A stretch of DNA of 64,000 nucleotides from positions 1-64,000 of the forward strand of contig CANMNN010000025.1 of assembly GCA_947499305.1 (NCBI GenBank), given 5' to 3'. This DNA comes from an uncultured Arenicella sp. (GTDB taxonomy: Bacteria > Pseudomonadota > Gammaproteobacteria > Arenicellales > Arenicellaceae). Under the pieces are notes generated by a model that was not told where the DNA came from, made no database searches, and was given only the letters and a program-made list of their open reading frames with translations. Position numbers and translations under genes: made by a program. Shown one piece after another: positions 56,467 through 64,000 of the stretch; within the stretch, counting starts at the first letter, position 1; each line of letters opens with the position of its first letter.

Positions 56467-57834
56467 TTAGCTAACTTCCGGCTCGACGCTGGTGTCAATT
56501 TCCTGGATTGGAGCGTCAAGCTCTTCCAAACGTCGGACCTCTGCTTTAACGTATTTAATCCAGTTCTCAGCGGTCTTTCGCACTTTTTCGTACTTAGAAG
56601 CGCGACCAAATGTTGCTTCAGCGCCTTTGAAATTCTTTTGCTCAAACTGAGTTAAGCCTTTACTGATTAGAGTCTGGCCGGTATTCGTCAAACCGCCTTT
56701 ATTGAGAGCCTTATTCAGAGCGCTTTCGCCGTCTCTCCAACGATTCAAAGCTACATAAGACTGTCCAAGCTGATTATAAAGCTTGCCATTCGGCGACATG
56801 CCTGCTGCTCGAGATAGTGGTGCTAGCGCATCCTCATACTCACGTGCCGCGTATAGCGCTTGAGAATAGATACGGTAGTTTTTCAATTCCTTCTTTACAA
56901 CACCAGAATCTAAACCCTTTTTCATGATTTGAGCGGCATGATACGGGTTGTCTTGGCTCATCGACAAAGATGCAAGAGTTACCAATTCAGACTCGGTTGT
57001 AAGCAAGCCCTGATCGTACATCGCTTGATACATACCGGTCATCTTAACTTGATCATCCAACTCATTGAAAATGCCAGCCATCGTTAGAAGATAGGTTTTC
57101 TTCGGATAGTGCTGAACTAGCTGCTTGACAACCGGAAGCATTTTTCTAAAGTCGTTTTTCTGACGGTAAATACTACTCAAAAGGTTAAGCCAACCTTCTT
57201 TCGGAATGCTGCCTAACTCCACATACTTAGCGATACCTTTTTGTACGTTTGGCAACGCTTTGTTGTAGTCCTTTAGCATGTAATGAGCTTGCCCAACCAA
57301 CATATAGCCGTCAGCCGTTGGCTCTTCTTGAGTATTAAGCCATCTTTGTGCGTACCCGAGCGCTTCTCGGTATTTTTCTTGAGAAAAAAGCACTTGAGCA
57401 ATTACGTACAACATCTGATTGTAAAAACTTTCAGATAAACCGTCAGGTGAAGCTGTGATTTTTTTGAAGTTACGCAACGCGCAGTTTAAATCGTCCCGAG
57501 AAAAACATATGTTTCCGCGATAGTTAGCAACATAAGCACGCTCAAGATTGTTCAAACCTTCAGTTCGCTCGATTTTCTGCAGGATGCGCTCAACCTCGGG
57601 ATAGTTCTCTGCCTCAAAAGCTTCTTGAACTTTCTCGAAATCCTTAATCAACTTCTGGCGAATCGAGTCAACTTTTTTAGTTTTTGGCTTAGGAGCACTG
57701 TTCTGAGCAAATGCCTGCTGAGAGTCGATAGTAACCACTTCAACTGCAGCCATCATCGGCAACATTAACGCAATGCTTAAGCTTGCTGTAAGTACAGGCT
57801 TAAGTTGTTTTTTAACTTGTGTCACTTTGATCAT
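56467..57834 (-). CDS. Exported TPR protein of the TonB2-type cluster
   Basis: A 455-residue periplasmic protein. After the leader (VLTASLSIALMLPMMAAVEV) come about ten helical TPR-type repeats (YPEVERILQKIERTEGLNNL, ALGYAQRWLNTQEEPTADGY, AHYMLKDYNKALPNVQKGIA) and a charged C-terminus. Such TPR proteins close TonB2-type clusters and probably organise the complex or its targets. I start at ATG 57834 with AAAGG upstream; the GTG three codons earlier overlaps that site. A 30-bp palindrome lies between it and tonB. Confidence 0.85.
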   Translation of the reverse strand: MIKVTQVKKQLKPVLTASLSIALMLPMMAAVEVVTIDSQQAFAQNSAPKPKTKKVDSIRQKLIKDFEKVQEAFEAENYPEVERILQKIERTEGLNNLERAYVANYRGNICFSRDDLNCALRNFKKITASPDGLSESFYNQMLYVIAQVLFSQEKYREALGYAQRWLNTQEEPTADGYMLVGQAHYMLKDYNKALPNVQKGIAKYVELGSIPKEGWLNLLSSIYRQKNDFRKMLPVVKQLVQHYPKKTYLLTMAGIFNELDDQVKMTGMYQAMYDQGLLTTESELVTLASLSMSQDNPYHAAQIMKKGLDSGVVKKELKNYRIYSQALYAAREYEDALAPLSRAAGMSPNGKLYNQLGQSYVALNRWRDGESALNKALNKGGLTNTGQTLISKGLTQFEQKNFKGAEATFGRASKYEKVRKTAENWIKYVKAEVRRLEELDAPIQEIDTSVEPEVS

Positions 57835-57930
57835 TTTTTTCACCTTTTAACTTTCCTAATCACTCTTTCAATTTCGAATTGCTGAACGAGTTATTGAGGC
57901 CGTTATAATTATTAGGTTATTGAGGTCAGG

Positions 57931-57960
57931 GCTAATTCTCGATATATATCGAGAATTAGC
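57931..57960. repeat. Perfect 30-bp palindrome between tonB and the TPR gene
   Basis: The left half is GCTAATTCTCGATAT and the right half is its exact complement; the centre ATAT forms the loop in RNA. It includes the tonB stop codon (57956-57958). No T run follows, so it is not an ordinary terminator. The core CGATATATATCG also occurs at 12120-12131. Confidence 0.85.
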
Positions 57961-58555
57961 AATCCTGTCCGTCGACCTTAAATGAGATAAGAATGCCAAC
58001 GTTTGGTACGTCAACTGCCTTACCGCCAACTTGACGTGGCTTATATTTATATTTTAGCGCGGCTTTTATCGCGTTACGCTCAAACATTTTCGACGAGCTG
58101 TTCACCACAACCGCATCTTTTGTCGTTCCAGCTGAGGTCACTGTGTAGGTCAATTCAACCCAACCACAAATGCCCCGCTCTAGAGCGCGACGAGGGAAGA
58201 TTGGAGGCGCTCTAAAAATCGGCAAATATTCGCCGTCATTCGAGTTAAAGCCTTTTAGATCACGATTGATACCAACCTTTACAGCACCCAGCCCAAGATC
58301 TGAGTTCACATCTACACGATCAGGTACGATCTTAGTTTCAGGAACGTCTGGTTGCTCCTGAACTTCATCAGGACGCGGGGGTTTCGGCGCAATGGTTTGA
58401 ACATCTTCGTTTTTCGCCACATAGGTAAACTTAGGAAGTTTAAATGCCTTCTTATCTTCCAACTCGGGGTCTTTCATTTTGATTAGGGCATACATCGCCG
58501 CTATCAAACCCAGAGTCACTAAAATCGACATTAATAAAGAGATAGGCTTTGCCAT
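57956..58555 (-). CDS. tonB: TonB (TonB2-type)
   Basis: A 199-residue inner-membrane protein. One N-terminal helix (LLMSILVTLGLIAAMYALIK), a short proline-rich linker (TIAPKPPRPDEVQEQPDVPE) and a C-terminal TonB domain (PPIFPRRALERGICGWVELT, AALKYKYKPRQVGGKAVD) that reaches outer-membrane receptors. The short linker is typical of TonB2 rather than TonB1. It follows exbD directly (6 bp from its stop) and is followed by the palindrome and the TPR gene. Confidence 0.92.
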   Translation of the reverse strand: MAKPISLLMSILVTLGLIAAMYALIKMKDPELEDKKAFKLPKFTYVAKNEDVQTIAPKPPRPDEVQEQPDVPETKIVPDRVDVNSDLGLGAVKVGINRDLKGFNSNDGEYLPIFRAPPIFPRRALERGICGWVELTYTVTSAGTTKDAVVVNSSSKMFERNAIKAALKYKYKPRQVGGKAVDVPNVGILISFKVDGQDC

Positions 58556-58560
58556 TACAA

Positions 58561-58962
58561 TTACTCCGACTTGGTCGCTACAGTTGGAATTAAAATGCCA
58601 GCATCCTTTAAAGCATCAACTACTTTCAATACTGTTTCAGCATTTGACTCGACGTCGGCCTGAACAATCACTTCGCCTTCAGGGTTTTCTGCACGCAAGC
58701 GATTAATATTTGCTTTAATTGCGCGAGGATCAACTACTCGTCGGTCCAACCAAATTTCGTTGTTTTCGTCGATTGCCAACAACACTGTCGCCTTAGGGTG
58801 CTTCTCAGCATTTTCGGCTTCAGGTTTAACTACTTTTGCACCACTTTCTTTGATAAAGCTAGCGGTTACGATAAAGAAAATAAGCATGATGAAAACCACG
58901 TCCAACATCGGCGTGATGTCGATCTTCGCATCATCTTCTTGCTTGCTTCTTAATCTTCTCAT
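58561..58962 (-). CDS. exbD: ExbD-type biopolymer transport protein (first copy)
   Basis: A 133-residue ExbD: basic cytoplasmic start (RRLRSKQEDDAKIDITP), helix MLDVVFIMLIFFIVTASFIK with the proton-path aspartate, periplasmic domain (VLLAIDENNEIWLDRRVVDP). It lies between exbB and tonB, the standard TonB2 order. The helix is nearly identical in all three ExbD copies of this cluster, while the periplasmic parts differ. Confidence 0.93.
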   Translation of the reverse strand: MRRLRSKQEDDAKIDITPMLDVVFIMLIFFIVTASFIKESGAKVVKPEAENAEKHPKATVLLAIDENNEIWLDRRVVDPRAIKANINRLRAENPEGEVIVQADVESNAETVLKVVDALKDAGILIPTVATKSE

Positions 58963-59036
58963 TTACTGTCTCCCAATTCCTACGCCAGATAAAAAACCCT
59001 GGCGATATGAATTTAGTTTGAGTGGCTTAGATCGGT

Positions 59037-59567
59037 TTAGTGATCAAGCGTTAAGTGTTCGTTCAACAGCTCGCGCTCTTGCTCAGTTTTGCGCTGCAAC
59101 CAAAAGCTTAAAAATAAGCCTGATAACGCAGCAACCATACCTGCCATAGTTGGTACTGTGGCGCGTGACACGCCTCCCGCCATGGCTCGAGCATTACTTG
59201 TACCGTTGATTGCCATTACTTGGAAAACTTCGATCATGCCGGTAACCGTGCCAAGCAAACCAAACAACGGTGCAAGTGCTACGCAAGCTTGTATCATTGA
59301 TAAGTTTTCTTTTAATTTGCTACCAACCGTCGAGACCAGTTGCTCTCGAACTTGATGTGCAGTCCAAGAACTGCGCTCTGAACGAGCTTCCCATTCTTCT
59401 AGCGCAGCTTTTACAGCACGCTTGTGTGGGCCACGGATATAAAAAATACGCTCAACAATCATGTACCACATGATAACTAGGAGTAAGGCGATCAAATATA
59501 GAACTGGACCGCCCAGCTCCATAAAGTCTCGAATGTACTCAAACGCAATTGAAATAAATTCTGGCAT
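59037..59567 (-). CDS. exbB: ExbB-type proton channel protein
   Basis: A 176-residue three-helix inner-membrane protein. Helices: LGGPVLYLIALLLVIMWYMI, then LAPLFGLLGTVTGMIEVFQV and RATVPTMAGMVAALSGLFLS. ExbB pentamers conduct protons around ExbD. It is the only short ExbB in the cluster; the second module has none, so it may serve both, or the TtpC-like proteins may replace it there. Confidence 0.93.
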   Translation of the reverse strand: MPEFISIAFEYIRDFMELGGPVLYLIALLLVIMWYMIVERIFYIRGPHKRAVKAALEEWEARSERSSWTAHQVREQLVSTVGSKLKENLSMIQACVALAPLFGLLGTVTGMIEVFQVMAINGTSNARAMAGGVSRATVPTMAGMVAALSGLFLSFWLQRKTEQERELLNEHLTLDH

Positions 59568-59695
59568 CAGATGAAACCTCTAATTCAAGTTAGCCAATTG
59601 ACTAACCAGTTTCTTTTTTGCTGAACCCACGAACATCTTAATAATCATTATCTAAGTGTTCGTGAGCTAAGCCTTAGTTCGAATCGTGCTAACAA

Positions 59696-61036
59696 CTAGC
59701 CTTCGATCTGACGTGCAACCATACCAGCTGATTGCTCTTCCAAGATCTCCTCAACACGCTTAGCTTTCGATGCTGCGGCAGTGTGAAGTAATACAATTGG
59801 AATCGCGACAACTAGACCACAAACGGTGGTTACAAGTGCTTGTGAAATACCACCAGCCATTAGCTTTGGATCGCCTGCACCGAACAATGTGATCGACTGG
59901 AAGGTCTCGATCATGCCGAGTACCGTACCAAGCAGACCAGCAAGAGGCGCTACCACTGAAACAATCTTCAAGAACATCAACCAAGAGGTTAGTTTTGGTG
60001 TTTCTTTCATAATCGCTTCTGACAAACGAAGCTCCATAGCTTCAGTGTCTTTGCTTGGGCTGTCTTGTACAGACTTCAACACTCGACCAAGAGGATTCTT
60101 AGCAGAAGGTGAACCTGGGTTTTTAGCTTGCTTGTTTACCGCAGCTGAAACACCAAACAATGCAATGATTTTTAAGATCGCGATAATACCCGCGATTGCA
60201 CCAACACCTAAAATGATATAGCCAACTGGGCCACCTTGATTAACACGATCCATCAAGCTTGGCGCTTCAACAGCAGCACCCAACAGAGTACCTTGGGTCG
60301 GATCGAGTGCGAACTCAGCGCCTTCACCAGAGGCATTAAACAATGCAGAAGCTTGACTCAAATAGCGGCCATCTGGTTGGCGAGGAAGCTCAGCAACACC
60401 GCCCTTACCAAAAGTAAGGAACGTACCGTCTCCAGCAAGATTAAACGTACCAACACGAACTACCGATTGAGTTTCTTTCGCGCCAGCAGCTGTCGCCACT
60501 TCGGTCGAAAACTTGGTGATCTTCCCTTGTTGAGCCATTTCATTGAAAACATCTTTCCAAACTGATTCAATCTCGTCAGCGGTCACTAACTCATTAGCTT
60601 GATTCGATACCTTCTTGGTGATGTCAGCAAAATTTGCTCCACGACCAGGAAATTCAGCTGATACGATTGACGTCTCGAAAGTCGCTTCGGCTTCACCAAC
60701 AATTTGCTGGACAGCGCCAAACAAATCTTTGAGGTCACCCAATGAAGCTTGTCGCTGAGTGCGCAAAGCACTGAGCTCTTCATCGTTTGTGGCATATTGA
60801 GCCTCTAACGCATCACTACGAGCTTCCAAAGAAGCGCGCTCAGCACGCAATTGAGTCACAATTGCTGCTTTGCCAGCACCCGCTGAACGATAACGGTTTT
60901 CTAAATCAACAGCCGCTTTACTCTTTTGCAAAGTACCATTTTTAACTTGATTCAATAGCTGATCAACAGTTTGAGCTTGCACTGGGGCAATTACGAAGGT
61001 TGCCGCTAGAGCAACAGCAGTAAGAATACGCTTCAT
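59696..61036 (-). CDS. TtpC-like MotA/TolQ/ExbB-family protein (first copy)
   Basis: A 446-residue protein with a cleavable leader ending VIAPVQA, a coiled coil (LRAERASLEARSDALEAQYA), a beta-rich middle and the C-terminal ExbB/TolQ domain (FLKIVSVVAPLAGLLGTVLG, GGISQALVTTVCGLVVAIPI). This is the TtpC position of TonB2 systems. GGAGGGCG precedes the ATG, which nearly touches the DUF3450 stop. It is closely similar to the copy at 54146-55606 but shorter. Confidence 0.92.
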   Translation of the reverse strand: MKRILTAVALAATFVIAPVQAQTVDQLLNQVKNGTLQKSKAAVDLENRYRSAGAGKAAIVTQLRAERASLEARSDALEAQYATNDEELSALRTQRQASLGDLKDLFGAVQQIVGEAEATFETSIVSAEFPGRGANFADITKKVSNQANELVTADEIESVWKDVFNEMAQQGKITKFSTEVATAAGAKETQSVVRVGTFNLAGDGTFLTFGKGGVAELPRQPDGRYLSQASALFNASGEGAEFALDPTQGTLLGAAVEAPSLMDRVNQGGPVGYIILGVGAIAGIIAILKIIALFGVSAAVNKQAKNPGSPSAKNPLGRVLKSVQDSPSKDTEAMELRLSEAIMKETPKLTSWLMFLKIVSVVAPLAGLLGTVLGMIETFQSITLFGAGDPKLMAGGISQALVTTVCGLVVAIPIVLLHTAAASKAKRVEEILEEQSAGMVARQIEG

Positions 61037-61037
61037 G

Positions 61038-61724
61038 TTACACGCCCTCCGGAGCAGTAAGTGGCAAGCTTAGCAATTCAGGCGCAGTAGTCTTGGCAGC
61101 CACTTTAATTGCTTTGCGAATGTTTCGGTTAGTATCAGTTGGCAAGATCTTCCAGCCGTTATTAGCGGTATCCCACATAGCTGATACTTTTTGATCTGTT
61201 GTTTGGAAATATAAAGCGATACGACCAATGCGAAGCATGTCTACTTCAATGTCTTCGCCATTAACGTTTTGAACACCCTTATAAGCTTCATAGTTGTTCC
61301 CGTATTCCATCTCTACCGTATAGATATCCATAATGCTACGGAAACGGCTGGAGGTGGTTGCAGCAGGGTTAGTCATCAAGTCTTTCAACTTTAGGATGCT
61401 TTCCATGCGCTCTTCTTTATTGAACGGAAGGTCTGCTTTAACGAAACTTTCTAGTGCGCTCAACATTTTACCTAGAAGAGGCGCAACTTGCGGCTCTAGA
61501 TCTTTAGCTTTGTCAATCGAGACCAAAATTTCGCGCTTTGCGGTAGTTTGAGCTCGAAGCTGATCTTCAAGTTGTTTGTTATAGACTTTTAAGCCTTCCA
61601 CCAACTTCAACTCACGAGCGAACTGTTGGTCGACGCTCTGCGCCAATGCAGCGGTCGCAGTGGCCGCACTAATAGCAACAACTGCTACCGATTGACCAAT
61701 CCATTTCAACACAGATTTTTTCAT
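61038..61724 (-). CDS. DUF3450 periplasmic coiled-coil protein (first copy)
   Basis: A 228-residue exported protein with signal ending ATAALA, a coiled coil (ELKLVEGLKVYNKQLEDQLR) and the domain DMLRIGRIALYFQTTDQKVS. It is the first gene of the TonB2-type operon, coupled to the TtpC-like gene. The matching stretch in the second copy is NILQIGRAGLYYQTSDGTQS, showing a clear paralogous pair. Confidence 0.9.
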   Translation of the reverse strand: MKKSVLKWIGQSVAVVAISAATATAALAQSVDQQFARELKLVEGLKVYNKQLEDQLRAQTTAKREILVSIDKAKDLEPQVAPLLGKMLSALESFVKADLPFNKEERMESILKLKDLMTNPAATTSSRFRSIMDIYTVEMEYGNNYEAYKGVQNVNGEDIEVDMLRIGRIALYFQTTDQKVSAMWDTANNGWKILPTDTNRNIRKAIKVAAKTTAPELLSLPLTAPEGV

Positions 61725-61967
61725 TTTAGATTTAACCTCTTGTAATGAAATCTATTTAGCTAGATTCAATAATAGCCACTTAAAGATCATTCAATCATGG
61801 TAGTCGCGCGAACACACCTAACAGATCGCATGAGCCAAAAACGACTCGTTTAAATTCTTTCGCTGATGCCAGCCTTGCCAAGCTACACGCTGCCATCAGC
61901 GCTAACACGACGAACTCGCATCAATGAGAAGAATTGAAATTCAGTTATTCAACATTTATTGATCGCC

Positions 61968-62153
61968 ATGTCGATCAACATTGACCAACTTGGAAATCCC
62001 GACAATAAACAAGCTTTGATTCAAAGAGCCCAATCAAGACAGGCAGCTTCAATTCAACTGTATGGGTGGAAATATTTGGCTGAGCTTCGCCGAACCATAG
62101 CCGATATGGCAACAATGCGGGCTCATCGCAGATTTAAAGACAGCATCCGTTAA
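61968..62153 (+). CDS. Possible small basic protein
   Basis: ATG at 61968 opens 61 codons: SINIDQLGNPDNKQALIQRA, SRQAASIQLYGWKYLAELRR, then TIADMATMRAHRRFKD. The composition (two basic amphipathic helices) resembles small RSP_7527-type or other short proteobacterial proteins, but no family is confirmed and there is no strong ribosome site. It lies divergently upstream of the TonB2-type operon. Treat as tentative. Confidence 0.3.
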   Translation: MSINIDQLGNPDNKQALIQRAQSRQAASIQLYGWKYLAELRRTIADMATMRAHRRFKDSIR

Positions 62154-62822
62154 TCCAACCCGTATAGCGTACAACGCAGCTGAAATCGAAACACAATATC
62201 ACTCTATCAACGACTTAGCTCTTGGACGGGCTCGTAAACGTTATATTAACATCGAGAGAGTCGGGCCAGCTCGACCCTTCACTTTCACTGTTTTCAATCA
62301 ATGTTCACGCTCTCGCACAAGCAAGGCAAACATCTTCTCCTAAGGCTGACTCGCGATAAGCTAGGCAAATCGCTAAATTTAGGTTGAAATAGAAATGGTC
62401 TAAAATCGACCTATTCTTGCTCAAGCCTAAACGGGTTCGACCTATTAGTTCCAAACCCTTAAAGCTCTGCCACGCGTTACGTGAGCTTGTTTATTATATT
62501 TCAGGCCTCGTCTTCGGCGAGGCTTGGATACTTAAGTCTATAACGGATTCGCGCTACAAGCCAAGCGTTAAATTCGCCCAGCGACCGAATTCAAAAACCA
62601 AACGATAGCGAGCCCCGACAAAACTTGGATCATAACGGAAGCTTAGCGCAACAATTTGAACGCTGCATTAGCTACATACTCCAAGTTATTCTAACAGCCT
62701 AAAACTTGAGCGTCACGAATCTATTAAGTTTTTTTCACAAGCAGTTACTTATTAATGCACGTTAAGCCGCCTTTATTAGCTTACTCCACAAAATGTCCTC
62801 GAAAAAACAAAATTAGAACTTT
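62154..62822. other. Gene-free region before gltX 3' end (669 bp)
   Basis: No supported gene. A start-less open frame runs to about 62343, and a 63-codon frame at 62417-62608 lacks initiation signals. A stem (GCCTCG/CGAGGC) lies near 62502-62520. No tRNA was found, although tRNA genes often flank gltX. Confidence 0.4.
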
Positions 62823-64000
62823 CTAGGCTCGAGACGCAATCAACTCTTCAAAATATTGCAATCCAGCTGATAGCCTTTGCATGCTCGCCTCTCGACCTAG
62901 CAATTCCAAAGTTGCATCGATCGAAGGAGACATCGTTGAACCCGTAATTGCAATCCGCACTGGCTGGGCTACTTTTGCAAATCCTACTTCATGCTCATCA
63001 ACCACTGATTGCACTGCGACCTGAATAAACTCAGCCTTCCACTCAATCAAGGCCTCCAGCTTCACTATCAATCCAGATAACAGGGCCGGCGATATGGGCT
63101 TTACCCATTTTTTCAACGCCGCCTCATCATAAGCTTCAACGTCATTAAAAAAGAACCGGGTTTGCTCAACCACGTCAAGCAAGGTTTTGCAACGTTCTTG
63201 AATCAACGTAACAACAGCCTCAGCATAGACACCTTGAGGCTGATCCAATTCAGCACTCTGGAAATGCCACGCGCTCTTCTCAAGTAGATTCGCAGGCGAT
63301 AGTGCTTTGATTTTTTCTTGATTTACCCATAACAACTTTTCTGGATTAAACGTAGAGGGGGAGCGGCTTACATCCTCTATTTTGAATAACTCCAAAAGAT
63401 CACTCATTTCAAATAGCTCTTGGTCGCCATGCGACCAACCCAATCGGACAAGGTAATTAAGCAAAGCCTCTGGCAGAAAGCCATCATCTCGATATTGCAT
63501 AACACCAACCGCCCCGTGGCGCTTCGACATGCGCGCCCCATCGGCACCTAAAATCATAGGCACATGCGCATACAAGGGCAAATCGGCGCCAAGCGCCTGC
63601 AGGATATTGATTTGTCGAGGCGTATTATTGATATGGTCATCGCCACGAATTACGTGAGATATACCCATATCCATATCATCAACTACAACTGTGAGATTGT
63701 AGGTCGGCACGCCATCAGGACGAGCAATCACAAGATCATCAAGCTCTTGATTGGAGATAACGATGTTACCCTTCACTAAATCACGGATAACCACATCGCC
63801 ATCAACTGGATTCTTAAATCGAACTACGGTGCCGTCTGCTTTGGCCAATCCAAGCTCCCTACAACGGCCGTCGTACTTCGGCTTGAGACCATTGGCTTTT
63901 TGCGCATCACGCATTTCGTCAAGGCGTTCACGCGAACATTCGCAGTGATAGGCCTTACCTTCGCTCAATAATTGATCAATCACTTCTTTATAACGATCAA
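62823..64000 (-). CDS. gltX: Glutamyl-tRNA synthetase, C-terminal part (right-edge partial)
   Basis: About 392 codons are visible; the N-terminus with the HIGH motif lies beyond the right edge. Present are DRYKEVIDQLLSEGKAYHCE, the zinc-type cysteines in YHCECSRERLDEM, SHVIRGDDHINNTPRQ, the KMSKS equivalent GADGARMSKRHG, and the helical anticodon-binding domain (SALLSG-type, here PISPALLSGLIVKLEALIEW). It activates glutamate for tRNA-Glu. The 3' end faces a long gene-free stretch. Confidence 0.95.
   Translation of the reverse strand, partial: DRYKEVIDQLLSEGKAYHCECSRERLDEMRDAQKANGLKPKYDGRCRELGLAKADGTVVRFKNPVDGDVVIRDLVKGNIVISNQELDDLVIARPDGVPTYNLTVVVDDMDMGISHVIRGDDHINNTPRQINILQALGADLPLYAHVPMILGADGARMSKRHGAVGVMQYRDDGFLPEALLNYLVRLGWSHGDQELFEMSDLLELFKIEDVSRSPSTFNPEKLLWVNQEKIKALSPANLLEKSAWHFQSAELDQPQGVYAEAVVTLIQERCKTLLDVVEQTRFFFNDVEAYDEAALKKWVKPISPALLSGLIVKLEALIEWKAEFIQVAVQSVVDEHEVGFAKVAQPVRIAITGSTMSPSIDATLELLGREASMQRLSAGLQYFEELIASRA

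Noticed and set aside
62098..62343. Start-less open frame of about 80 codons after the small basic ORF
   Set aside because: No start codon in frame and no recognisable motif; a frameshifted continuation could not be shown.
62417..62608. 63-codon plus-strand frame downstream of gltX
   Set aside because: TTG start without a ribosome site; random composition.

Overview
The window reads as chromosome of a free-living, probably marine gammaproteobacterium with moderate GC. The evidence is the gene content. It has GlnS beside GltX, PntA/PntB transhydrogenase, a split B12-dependent ribonucleotide reductase (NrdJa/NrdJb), Zur, DusA, RarA, an IlvD of about 560 residues, and a TonB2-type ExbB/ExbD/TonB cluster with DUF3450 and TtpC-like subunits. 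No order or genus can be fixed from the sequence alone. No rRNA, complete tRNA, transposase, CRISPR array or prophage gene was seen.

Layout. 0-4 kb: the left-edge end of an exported protein gene, then an ECF sigma factor (+) facing a membrane-anchored Ser/Thr kinase with C-terminal helical repeats (-), with a decayed reading frame between them. 4.2-8.0 kb: an accessory block on the minus strand (P-loop ATPase, 4-TM protein, exported two-lobed TonB-like protein, SLATT-type membrane protein), flanked and interrupted by short repeated motifs. This is the best candidate here for an undescribed system. 8.2-11.4 kb: nrdJa-nrdJb, each followed directly by a long imperfect palindrome of one shared design. 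12.3-17.7 kb: a Sel1/SH3/SPOR protein, zur, a delta-class carbonic anhydrase with two tandem terminators, a tiny hydrophobic ORF with its own terminator, an HPF-like ribosome factor and rarA. 17.8-34.5 kb: housekeeping and metabolic genes (zinc-ribbon membrane protein, ilvD, AsmA, AraC regulator with amidohydrolase, dusA, a PhyH dioxygenase, pntAB, MscS, glnS, a GFA-family protein). 34.5-36.4 kb: a lineage-specific patch with a tRNA-Arg 3' remnant, a DUF1554 protein and a small exported protein. 36.5-52.8 kb: an MCE lipoprotein, endonuclease I, acyl-CoA synthetase, adk, a serine hydrolase, an FKBP-glutaredoxin pair, thrS, pyrC, ppnP, TerC, a receiver-like/TM/TonB protein, pgi and gap. 52.9-61.7 kb: a large minus-strand TonB2-type cluster carrying a second DUF3450/TtpC/ExbD set and two extra ExbDs. 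61.7-64 kb: a mostly empty stretch and the 3' part of gltX.

Working together. The 61.7-53.5 kb cluster should form a proton-motive-force-driven TonB2-type energiser (ExbB/ExbD motor, TonB, TtpC adaptor, periplasmic DUF3450 and TPR partners). A partial duplicate lacks ExbB and TonB, and a lone receiver-like TonB-domain protein sits 3 kb further left. NrdJa and NrdJb together make one class II ribonucleotide reductase. The sigma/kinase pair is a likely signalling unit. Zur next to a zinc enzyme suggests zinc-linked control, but no Zur operator was identified.
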